This document shows positions 1 to 5,780 of a DNA stretch of 19,627 bases, piece by piece (within the stretch, counting starts at the first letter, position 1; every line of letters begins with the position of its first letter). Source of the stretch: CAYPPS01 sp964412685 (GTDB taxonomy: Bacteria; Patescibacteriota; Microgenomatia; PFEM01; CAYPPS01); assembly GCA_964412685.1 (NCBI GenBank), contig CAYPPS010000007.1, forward strand, positions 1-19,627. Reading direction: 5' to 3'. The notes below the pieces were generated by a model, which was given only the letters and a program-made list of their open reading frames with translations, searched no databases and was not told the origin of the DNA. Made by a program: the position numbers and the translations under genes.

Positions 1-1013
1 TAAAAGCAGCCTTTACTACATCTGCTGATATTGTCGGTGCAGGAAAATGCCAAAGCTATTGGCTTTTTGAAAAAAATAGTTGGATGAAGGTCCAAAAAAC
101 AGGCTTTTCAAAACTCATTTTTGATAAATTCTCCCCAATAAGTAAAAGCAGAAAAATACAGCGCAATTTACTTTTTTCTTCAAAACGAATTAGGCCGTTT
201 AACGATCCATACCTTTTTAACCTTTGTTTTGATAAGCAAAAAACCCATGAAGCGCTAAATGGTTTTTCTATACCCACAGTAACAATAAGAGACAGTACAA
301 GACAAGGTGTTATAAAGGCGCAAAAGCTTCTAAAGGAAAAAATAGCTCAACATCAAAACAAAAATGACTTTTCAGAAGAGGTAGTAATAAAGGATAGATT
401 TGGAGCTGGTGGGTTAAATGTTTATAAATTCGGCAACGACCAGATCGAAATGATGATCGCCTTAGTAAAAAAGCATAAAAACGTATCTTTTGTCATCCAG
501 CCTTTTGTGAAAATGGATAAAGGTTTCAGTTTTGAAAATTCTTTTAAACCAACCGATATAAGGCTAATATTTTTAGGACAAAAAATTATTCAGACATACA
601 TTAGAATTGCCAAAAATGGGGATTTTAGGTGCAATGAGCACGCAGGTGGGTTGCTAAAATATATATCCAAAAGCGAAATTCCCTTGGAAATAAAAAAAGG
701 TTCTAAAAGAATAGTCGATATCTTGAATAAAAAGTTTTCGTTGTATGCTCTTGATTTCATGATCAGTAATAACGGTAATATTTATCTACTGGAAGCAAAT
801 ACCGGACCAGGGTTGGATTGGAATTTATCAGTTAAGAAAAATGAAATTGAATCAAAGAAACTAATAAGAATCATCATAAAAGAAATAAGTAAACGTGCAA
901 ATTTATCCAAAAACACTTCTGAAAAGAAAGTGGTAGTTCCCGCCATAGACACTCCACCAATTGACGAGTATCAGCCCCTCCCAAATCTATTAACGATAAC
1001 TCAGACGACTTAA
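1..1013 (+). CDS. RimK-like ATP-grasp ligase, 5' end outside the window
   Basis: The first in-frame ATG is at 84, but the frame stays open from base 3 without a stop, so the true start lies upstream and the protein is longer than 309 residues. Numbered from the Met at 84, the ATP-grasp pattern is clear: a nucleotide-binding lysine in VVIKDRFGAGG (about 100-110), a hinge strand ending in IQPF (138-141), the RimK-type signature DIR (158-160) with GDFRCNEHAGG (179-189), and the metal-binding ALDFM and LLEANTGPG segments (D224, E237, N239). The family joins a carboxylate to an amine or thiol through an acyl-phosphate, using ATP. RimK members add glutamate or build small peptides; the substrate here cannot be read. 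The last 40 residues after the fold look unstructured and end in a Pro/Thr-rich tail. No partner gene lies downstream, so the context gives no substrate clue. Confidence 0.85.
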   Translation, partial: KAAFTTSADIVGAGKCQSYWLFEKNSWMKVQKTGFSKLIFDKFSPISKSRKIQRNLLFSSKRIRPFNDPYLFNLCFDKQKTHEALNGFSIPTVTIRDSTRQGVIKAQKLLKEKIAQHQNKNDFSEEVVIKDRFGAGGLNVYKFGNDQIEMMIALVKKHKNVSFVIQPFVKMDKGFSFENSFKPTDIRLIFLGQKIIQTYIRIAKNGDFRCNEHAGGLLKYISKSEIPLEIKKGSKRIVDILNKKFSLYALDFMISNNGNIYLLEANTGPGLDWNLSVKKNEIESKKLIRIIIKEISKRANLSKNTSEKKVVVPAIDTPPIDEYQPLPNLLTITQTT

Positions 1014-1104
1014 TTTTGTTACTAGTTTATAGAGTATTCTTTTTTTCAATGTCTCAAATGTCTTATTTAGCCTCAATTAAGATATACTTGGAGAAGAACC
1101 TATG

Positions 1105-1124
1105 GGTCTAGGGGGTGCTAGACC
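1105..1124. other. Inverted repeat (7-bp stem, 6-nt loop) in the intergenic region
   Basis: GGTCTAG at 1105-1111 pairs perfectly with CTAGACC at 1118-1124 around a G-rich loop. It lies in the 199-base gap between the ATP-grasp gene and the convergent hypothetical gene at 1213-1635. No T-run follows on either strand, so it is not a standard intrinsic terminator. It may still mark the 3' end of one transcript. Nothing else was recognised in 1014-1212. Confidence 0.35.
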
Positions 1125-1212
1125 GATCTGCTCAGCCAAACAGAACGAAAAATCAAACGTATTAAGCTTTAGGTTTTGTCGTGGATAAGCAAACAGTTTC
1201 TAAGCTTCCTGC

Positions 1213-1635
1213 TTATTGGAGTCGAGAATAGAGATCAACGATCTCCAAAGAACCACCAAAATTGATCAAGACACCACTAGGAGGAATGGTCGCAAGAAGA
1301 CTGTCTGTCGTTTGACCTTGAACCTCTATAGATCCGCGTGGAAGCCGGGCCGAGGTGATTCTTACATCACACATCTTTATTCCAGGAACATATACCGACA
1401 AATCCCCGTCTTCCGATAGAACTCCTTTTAAGGCTGCGGCTCTTCCCTGTTCTAATCTATCCGCATCGTATCGATGTTCTTGAAAATCATCTTCCTGAAT
1501 AGCACTTAATGGATAAATTTCCACCTTTAAACCTCCCAATCTTCTTTCCCCCACTGCCCCTCCTTCTTGCACTGTGATTACCTCTTCTCCAGTTAAACTT
1601 ACCGTTATTTGTCGTGTATCCGCCTCAACCCTCAT
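1213..1635 (-). CDS. Hypothetical protein, 140 residues
   Basis: I do not recognise this protein. It starts at ATG 1635 and stops at TAA 1213. There is no signal peptide or membrane segment. Alternating hydrophobic stretches (RQITVSLTGEEVITVQEGG, GLKVEIYPLSAI, GDLSVYVPG, SIEVQGQ, GVLINFGGSLEIVDL) suggest an all-beta fold. Composition is unlike its neighbours: only 3 lysines against about 11 arginines, in a region of lysine-rich proteins, and the DNA is richer in G+C. It could have a different evolutionary origin. It is transcribed divergently from the gene at 1697, and the shared intergenic region has a 9-bp tandem repeat. The opposite-strand frame at 1216-1419 is shorter and looks like a shadow. 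Confidence 0.6.
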   Translation of the reverse strand: MRVEADTRQITVSLTGEEVITVQEGGAVGERRLGGLKVEIYPLSAIQEDDFQEHRYDADRLEQGRAAALKGVLSEDGDLSVYVPGIKMCDVRITSARLPRGSIEVQGQTTDSLLATIPPSGVLINFGGSLEIVDLYSRLQ

Positions 1636-1640
1636 GTGAT

Positions 1641-1658
1641 ATAAATACCATAAATACC
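1641..1658. repeat. 9-bp tandem direct repeat between divergent genes
   Basis: ATAAATACC occurs twice back to back (1641-1649 and 1650-1658), starting 6 bases before the start codon of the minus-strand gene and within the space shared with the plus-strand gene at 1697. The A/T-rich units may include that gene's -10 region or form a repeated operator half-site. This is inferred from position only. Confidence 0.4.
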
Positions 1659-1696
1659 AAATTTATGAAAGATTTTGAGTTTATTTAATAGTCAAC

Positions 1697-2134
1697 ATGA
1701 ATTATAAACACACTCAAATCGGATACCTGATGATATTTATTTTTCTCGTTGTGGTCGTGCTCTTCGGAATCGTTTTGAAACTAGCCGGTTTAAACCCCGT
1801 TCTTGTTGTCACTTCGTTTCTCATTTTGTTTCTGCTTGCTTCTTTTATCTCACTTAAGGTAATGATCGATAAAAAACATTTGCGGATTAAATTTGGTTAT
1901 GGCATATTCACAAAACGCTTTGAGCTCGAGAAAATAGTTTCAGCTAAAACAGTAAAGAATGCTTGGTACCACGGATGGGGTATAAGAATCTGGTTTTGGC
2001 CTTACATGCGGATTTATAATATTTCTGGTTTTGATGCCGTTGAGATAAAAATGAAAGACGGCAAGAGATACAGAATCGGCACGGATGAACCTAAAAAACT
2101 AGAAGTCGCCATCACTCAAGCAATTAAACGATAA
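1697..2134 (+). CDS. Membrane protein with a bacterial PH-like domain
   Basis: This 145-residue protein has two closely spaced hydrophobic helices (about 10-30 and 34-54), followed by a soluble domain of about 90 residues. That domain has the pattern of bacterial PH-like domains that follow membrane hairpins: IDKKHLRIKFGYGIFTKRF, then FELEKIVSAKTV, a Trp-rich strand (WGIRIWFWPYM) and a last strand and helix, VEIKMKDGKRYRIGTDEP plus LEVAITQAIK. The phrase YRIGTDEP followed by a short helix is characteristic. No enzymatic function is expected; the family's role is not well known. A TTTAAT hexamer at 1684-1689 lies 7 bases before the ATG, so the mRNA may have almost no leader. It converges with the gene at 2171. 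Confidence 0.7.
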   Translation: MNYKHTQIGYLMIFIFLVVVVLFGIVLKLAGLNPVLVVTSFLILFLLASFISLKVMIDKKHLRIKFGYGIFTKRFELEKIVSAKTVKNAWYHGWGIRIWFWPYMRIYNISGFDAVEIKMKDGKRYRIGTDEPKKLEVAITQAIKR

Positions 2135-2170
2135 GCAGTTATTTTTTCGTCCAATTTATTTGATTCGATT

Positions 2171-3205
2171 TTAGTTTAATTCTTCTGTAAGCCGCCTTGC
2201 TTCTTCTCTTGTAGAAATCACCATATATTCTGCAATCGGATTGGTCTCTTCGATATAAGCAAAAGCATCAACCAAAAGTCCAGCCAAAGCTCTTTCTAAA
2301 AGAACAGCATTAATCAACATCCGGTTGTTTTTTGAAGAACGAATCAGCGATAGATTATAAATTTGATCCAGCCAGATATTGCGCTGACTGTCTATCTTCT
2401 CTTTACTTATTCTTGTTATTCCCGAGAGCGAATAGATGAACCAATGATAAGCAAAAACAGCGTCGTAAAAAGGAGGTTTCCACTTCCAGAACAGATTAGA
2501 AAAAAGAACAACTTTGTTGCCTTTTTTAATTAGATCTTCGGCCGAAAAATGACCATGCATAAATTCTGATTCTTTATTCTGCCAAATAGCCTCCAGTTTT
2601 TTAAACCCCTTGTCAACTAACTCCAAATCTTCTTCTCGACGATAAGGACTATCCGGTTTTACTTTCTGAGCAACAGTTTTTGCCTTTCTAATTACTTCCA
2701 AGAAATTTTCTTTTTGAGGTTTAGCAAGCCAAGGTTTATTAATGCAGTTATTTTTGTATTCTTGATATAAATTGAAAAATTCCCCTACTTTATCTTGTGT
2801 TTGGAGTGAACCACTTTTAATAATTTTCTCTCCTTCTATGTGTTCCATAATTAGAGCCTCGTACCCCAGTTTTTCATTCCAAGCCAAAGATTCAAACAAA
2901 CGAGGGGCTCGAATAACAAGACTTTCATTCTGACCAGAAAAAGCCCGAATCATCTCTATCTCTGAAGTTTCAGGCTTAACTCCCTGAATTTTTAGAACAG
3001 CTTTTTTGTCCTTGAATTTTCCCAGATAATGAATGGCTCCCAGTTTTCCCGTACCATAGTAATCTGATCGCCACAAAACTCCTTTAGGCAAGAAATTGGT
3101 ACGAGCAATTATGTCTTTTAACACTTCTGATTCCCGAGAAGACATATCCTGACCTTCGAGAAACGCCTTGGCGGTATCAATTGCTTTGCCTTTTTTATTG
3201 TCCAT
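2171..3205 (-). CDS. Phosphotransferase-fold protein with degenerate active site (possible pseudokinase)
   Basis: The 344-residue protein follows the aminoglycoside-phosphotransferase/protein-kinase-like layout. It has a strand-turn-strand with GTGKLG (51-56), a lysine in AVLKIQG (K72), an acidic helix SEIEMIRAF (82-89), and a hinge LIMEHIEGE (118-126). A catalytic-loop-like HGHFSAEDL (217-225) is followed by a strand VVLFSNLFWKWKPPFYD (232-248). In active relatives the loop reads HGD...N and the following strand carries Asp-Trp or Asp-Phe. Here the catalytic Asp position is His219 and the metal-binding Asp position is Ser236 or Asn237. The fold looks conserved but the chemistry does not, so it may bind a ligand or act as a scaffold. 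It is divergent from the GIY-YIG gene at 3260. Fold assignment is by motif reading only. Confidence 0.6.
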   Translation of the reverse strand: MDNKKGKAIDTAKAFLEGQDMSSRESEVLKDIIARTNFLPKGVLWRSDYYGTGKLGAIHYLGKFKDKKAVLKIQGVKPETSEIEMIRAFSGQNESLVIRAPRLFESLAWNEKLGYEALIMEHIEGEKIIKSGSLQTQDKVGEFFNLYQEYKNNCINKPWLAKPQKENFLEVIRKAKTVAQKVKPDSPYRREEDLELVDKGFKKLEAIWQNKESEFMHGHFSAEDLIKKGNKVVLFSNLFWKWKPPFYDAVFAYHWFIYSLSGITRISKEKIDSQRNIWLDQIYNLSLIRSSKNNRMLINAVLLERALAGLLVDAFAYIEETNPIAEYMVISTREEARRLTEELN

Positions 3206-3247
3206 CTTTATATACTAACAAAAAAACGACAAATCAAAATAAAGATA

Positions 3248-3253
3248 TATAAT
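3248..3253 (+). promoter_or_regulatory. -10 box 6 bases before the GIY-YIG start codon
   Basis: A perfect TATAAT lies 6 bases upstream of ATG 3260. A start site at the usual distance would fall on the A of the ATG, giving a leaderless mRNA. No convincing -35 element is visible 16-18 bases upstream. Confidence 0.55.
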
Positions 3254-3259
3254 TCATCT

Positions 3260-3511
3260 ATGTCTTACTTCGTCTATGTTCTCCGAACTTCTTCAAACAC
3301 TTTGTATGTTGGACAGACAAACAATTTGGAAAAAAGAATTAAGGAACACAAAGCCAAATCTTCAAAATCAGCAAAATATATTCGCTACTTTTCTTCATTT
3401 GAACTTGTTTATCACGAAAAGTATCCAACCAGAAGCAAAGCAATGCAAAGAGAAAATCAATTAAAGAAATGGCCCAAGATCAAGAAAGAAGCCATCATCA
3501 CTAAAGATTAG
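3260..3511 (+). CDS. GIY-YIG nuclease-domain protein (UPF0213/YhbQ-like)
   Basis: This 83-residue protein consists almost wholly of one GIY-YIG domain. The paired motif appears as FVYVLRT (4-10) and LYVGQT (15-20), followed by the catalytic Arg in LEKRIKEH (R26) and the metal-binding Glu in QRENQLKKW (E65). The length is typical of stand-alone members of the UPF0213 family, which are small nuclease-like proteins of uncertain role, often linked to DNA repair or structure-specific cleavage. All expected active-site residues are present. The start at ATG 3260 follows a TATAAT box directly and there is no Shine-Dalgarno site. It is divergent from the pseudokinase-like gene and convergent with the anchored protein at 3555. 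Confidence 0.9.
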   Translation: MSYFVYVLRTSSNTLYVGQTNNLEKRIKEHKAKSSKSAKYIRYFSSFELVYHEKYPTRSKAMQRENQLKKWPKIKKEAIITKD

Positions 3512-3536
3512 CTATTGTTTCAAGATTAATTTACAA

Positions 3537-3556
3537 AGGCTAGATTGCCTCTTTTT
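3537..3556 (+). terminator. Weak intrinsic-terminator-like hairpin after the GIY-YIG gene
   Basis: AGGC (3537-3540) and GCCT (3547-3550) form a short stem with a 6-nt loop, followed by CTTTTT (3551-3556). It lies 25 bases after the GIY-YIG stop, and its T-run overlaps the stop codon of the convergent gene. The stem is short, so the call is tentative. Confidence 0.4.
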
Positions 3557-4115
3557 ATGGGACTAGTAATTTGTAAGTGGCGGCTAAATTGTAAGCTTCA
3601 ATTTTGTTTTGATTATTAAGCTTGAAAGAAACCAAGTATTCGTTGCTGGCTACTCCAACAATCCAATTATTACCATAATGATCCGGAACTGCTGCAGCTA
3701 AATTAATTAGTATTGGATTTGCGGGATCAAAATCCCAATCTGTAGCTGGATCTAAATATGACAATTGAGCCACCGCTTCAGTCTTTGCAATAGGTCCACA
3801 GCATCCAGAGGCTTCTAGCCGCACTTGAACAATATCTGCCATATATCCTTCGAGCGCCTGAGTGTTTTTGCTTGTCATCGCCGCGATAATCTGTTCAGAA
3901 ACATTAATTTCCGGTTCTACAATTTCTGGCTCTACTTGAGACGTTGGAAAAGACGAAGGGGTTGCCGTCGGAGGGTTTTTATTCGTCACGGTGGGAGTGG
4001 CTGGTATCTCTTGTTTACTTGAGGAAGTGGATTTCTGTATACCAAAATAGTAAGCACCTCCTGCAACTGCTGTTAAGACCAGCACGGAAACAATCCCCAG
4101 TAAATAATTGCGCAT
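3555..4115 (-). CDS. Membrane-anchored extracytoplasmic protein of unknown function
   Basis: The 186-residue protein has an N-terminal anchor helix (about 5-24), then a Ser/Thr/Pro-rich linker (about 30-70). A C-terminal domain of about 115 residues follows, beginning NVSEQIIAAMTSKNTQALEG. The domain has a Cys-Cys pair in SGCCGP (C105-C106) and a patterned core with QLSYLDPATDWDFD, DHYGNNWIVGV and EYLVSFKLNNQNKIEAY. The alternation of an early helix and later strands is reminiscent of NTF2-like folds, but I cannot assign a family. The C-terminal domain should sit outside the membrane. Upstream, TTGAAC and TACAAT are separated by 16 bases and end 6 bases before the ATG. Confidence 0.7.
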   Translation of the reverse strand: MRNYLLGIVSVLVLTAVAGGAYYFGIQKSTSSSKQEIPATPTVTNKNPPTATPSSFPTSQVEPEIVEPEINVSEQIIAAMTSKNTQALEGYMADIVQVRLEASGCCGPIAKTEAVAQLSYLDPATDWDFDPANPILINLAAAVPDHYGNNWIVGVASNEYLVSFKLNNQNKIEAYNLAATYKLLVP

Positions 4116-4121
4116 GTATCT

Positions 4122-4149
4122 ATTGTAACACGTAGCAAAATAGGTTCAA
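4122..4149 (-). promoter_or_regulatory. Promoter of the anchored protein gene, predicted leaderless
   Basis: On the minus strand, TTGAAC (4144-4149) and TACAAT (4122-4127) are 16 bases apart. The -10 box ends 6 bases before ATG 4115, so transcription should start at or within the start codon. Confidence 0.5.
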
Positions 4150-4224
4150 ATTTTGTCGTTCATCATCTCACTATAAATCCCCTATTCACATCAAGTTTAA
4201 AATTTCAGCTTCAAAAACGTATGA

Positions 4225-4230
4225 TATAAT
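4225..4230 (+). promoter_or_regulatory. Consensus -10 hexamer in the 4116-4440 gap
   Basis: TATAAT at 4225-4230 faces right, toward the short reading frame ending at 4416 and the DUF2130 gene at 4441. The best upstream element is a weak TTTCAG at 4203-4208 (16-base spacing). An ATG overlaps the box at 4229-4231, so either the box is a promoter or that ATG is the start of the short frame; both roles together would need a different promoter for the frame. Confidence 0.4.
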
Positions 4231-4266
4231 GGATCAATCGACAATAAAAAAGAGACAACTGATAAC

Positions 4267-4416
4267 TTGATAATTAACTTCCTCGGTCAGGGTGGTCGAA
4301 TTAATAAGTTCTACCTTAAAAAGAAAACGGGAAACCCTTCACTTGTTTACTTGAACGGTTGGTTTCGCGGTCGCAACATTCGCGAGGCTATATTAAGAGC
4401 CCTTACAGATCAGTAA
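4267..4416 (+). CDS. Candidate small protein, 49 residues from TTG (or about 62 with a -1 shift)
   Basis: This frame lies in the roughly 325-base gap between 4115 and 4441 and ends at TAA 4414-4416. It has no ATG; it opens at 4225 and the first alternative start is TTG 4267. The translation reads like a real protein: NFLGQGGRINKFYLKKKTG, then PSLVYLNGWFRGRNIREAIL, with a basic, glycine-containing first half and an amphipathic C-terminal helix. An ATG in the neighbouring frame (4229) gives MDQSTIKK, then meets A AAA AAG at 4246-4252. A -1 slip there joins it to this frame for a product of about 62 residues. The options are a TTG start, frameshifting, or a one-base sequencing/indel error in the A-run. 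I recognise no family. Confidence 0.4.
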   Translation: MIINFLGQGGRINKFYLKKKTGNPSLVYLNGWFRGRNIREAILRALTDQ

Positions 4417-4440
4417 ACAATTTTATTCTCCACAAAATAC

Positions 4441-5583
4441 ATGGCAAATAATAACCAAATCAAATGCCCTCATTGCAATAAACTCTTTGAACCAAGTGAA
4501 GCTTTCCAACACCAGCTGGAAGAAAAATTACTGGGAGAAGAAAGGAAAAAACAAAAACAACTTCTGGAAAGGACCAAAAAAGAAACAGAAGAAAAAGTAA
4601 TTGAAAAGGCCAAAACCGAATACGAAGAGCTCATCAACCGACTGAAAAAAGACTCTCAAGAAGAAAAAGAGCGCAATCAAAAACTAATTAAACAACTAGA
4701 ATCTTTAAGCGACGAGATGAGAAGCTTGAGGAGAAAAGACGAAGAACGAGGGCTAGAAATGAAAAAAACTCTTGCTTCTCAGGAGGAAAAAATAAGACAG
4801 GAAGCCAGCAAAAAAGCTCAAGAAGAACAACATTTAAAAATAGCGGAAAAAGAAAAACAACTAAGAGACGCTGTTAAGGTCAATGAAGAATTACGCCGCC
4901 GCTTGCAGCAAGGCTCTCAACAAACCCAAGGCGAAGTCTTGGAACTGGCAATCGAAGAACGACTTAAAAAGGAATTTCCCACTGACAAAATTGAAGAAGT
5001 TAAAAAAGGCCAAAGAGGTGCCGATGTTATCCAAGAAGTAATCGACAAAAGAGGGAAAAGCTGTGGTGTTATTCTTTGGGAAACAAAAAATGCCCAATGG
5101 AGCGAGGGTTGGATCGCTAAATTAAGAGAAGACCAGCGACAAGCCAAAGCTGACTTGGCAATTTTAGTTTCCGAAAACTTACCGGAGGAGATTACTACTT
5201 TTGCCTATCGCAACGGTATTTGGGTAACCAGTCGGAAATTAATTATTCCCCTTGCCCTGGCTTTAAGATTTGATTTGGTCAGAATCAATTTTGAAAGACA
5301 AGCCAATGTGGGGAAAAATGAAAAGACAGAAATTCTTTACCGATACATCACCAGCACCGAATTTAAGCACCGGGTGGAAGCGATCAGCGAAGCTTTTGGC
5401 AACCTGCAAAATGAAGCTGAACGAGAAAAACGCTGGTTTAACACCAAATGGGCCAGACAAGAAAAAGAACTAAGAAAAGTCTTGGATCACACTCACGGCA
5501 TGTACGGCGACCTCCAGGGCATGGTGGGCAAAGCTCTGCCAGACATGAAATCTCTTGAACTAAAAGATGGCCTGAAAGAATAA
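4441..5583 (+). CDS. DUF2130 coiled-coil protein with PD-(D/E)XK-like C-terminal domain
   Basis: The 380-residue protein has the layout of the DUF2130 family. An N-terminal CPHC (C9, C12) is followed by a long, charged coiled coil (about 25-160) and a conserved C-terminal domain (about 163-350). That domain contains QGEVLELAIEERL (163-175), RGAD (192-195), ILWETKN (211-217) and DQRQAKADLAILVSENLPEE (231-250). The acidic residue near 165, Asp195 and the E214-x-K216 pair match a restriction-endonuclease-like core, which is the basis for suspecting nuclease or DNA-binding activity. The cellular role of the family is not established. Only one CxxC is present, so a full zinc ribbon is not evident. 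There is no clear Shine-Dalgarno site before ATG 4441. It may be co-transcribed with the short frame upstream. Confidence 0.85.
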   Translation: MANNNQIKCPHCNKLFEPSEAFQHQLEEKLLGEERKKQKQLLERTKKETEEKVIEKAKTEYEELINRLKKDSQEEKERNQKLIKQLESLSDEMRSLRRKDEERGLEMKKTLASQEEKIRQEASKKAQEEQHLKIAEKEKQLRDAVKVNEELRRRLQQGSQQTQGEVLELAIEERLKKEFPTDKIEEVKKGQRGADVIQEVIDKRGKSCGVILWETKNAQWSEGWIAKLREDQRQAKADLAILVSENLPEEITTFAYRNGIWVTSRKLIIPLALALRFDLVRINFERQANVGKNEKTEILYRYITSTEFKHRVEAISEAFGNLQNEAEREKRWFNTKWARQEKELRKVLDHTHGMYGDLQGMVGKALPDMKSLELKDGLKE

Positions 5584-5588
5584 TGGCT

Positions 5589-5617
5589 TTGACTGAATCG
5601 GCTTTTCCTGTTATAAT
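5589..5617 (+). promoter_or_regulatory. Near-consensus sigma70-type promoter for typA
   Basis: TTGACT (5589-5594) and TATAAT (5612-5617) are exactly 17 bases apart. This is the best promoter in the window. A start near 5624 leaves a leader of about 157 nt before ATG 5781, unusually long for this region. Confidence 0.75.
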
Positions 5618-5641
5618 GTTTCTTGTCTCAGCTAATTTTGA

Positions 5642-5659
5642 AAGCAGTAAAAACTGCTT
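5642..5659 (+). other. Leader hairpin upstream of typA
   Basis: AAGCAGT (5642-5648) and ACTGCTT (5653-5659) form a 7-bp perfect stem with an AAAA loop, starting about 18 nt into the predicted typA leader. No T-run follows directly. It could stabilise the 5' end of the mRNA or be part of a larger leader structure. No known riboswitch class was recognised in 5624-5780. Confidence 0.4.
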
Positions 5660-5780
5660 AATTTAAAAGTAAGAGTTTTGAATAGACAGGATAAAGATAA
5701 AAAACTTCTTTAATTTTCGTATCTAATACCCCCTACTCATAGCCAAGTTTTTTTTAAGCGGTTTTTGTTGCCTTTATTAA

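Noticed and set aside
1216..1419. 67-codon plus-strand frame opposite the hypothetical gene
   Set aside because: It is shorter, has no start signals, and is fully contained antisense to the 140-codon frame, whose translation looks more protein-like.
3260..3511. Homing endonuclease or mobile intron suggested by the GIY-YIG domain
   Set aside because: The protein is only the short stand-alone UPF0213-type domain, with no DNA-binding extension and no intron boundaries around it.
4285..4416. Possible tRNA or tmRNA-like structure in the 4116-4440 gap
   Set aside because: No acceptor stem pairing, no GGTTCGAATCC-type T-loop and no anticodon arm could be drawn. The reading frame explains the sequence better.
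5618..5780. Known riboswitch in the typA leader
   Set aside because: No conserved core of a class I know could be matched. Only one simple hairpin is evident.
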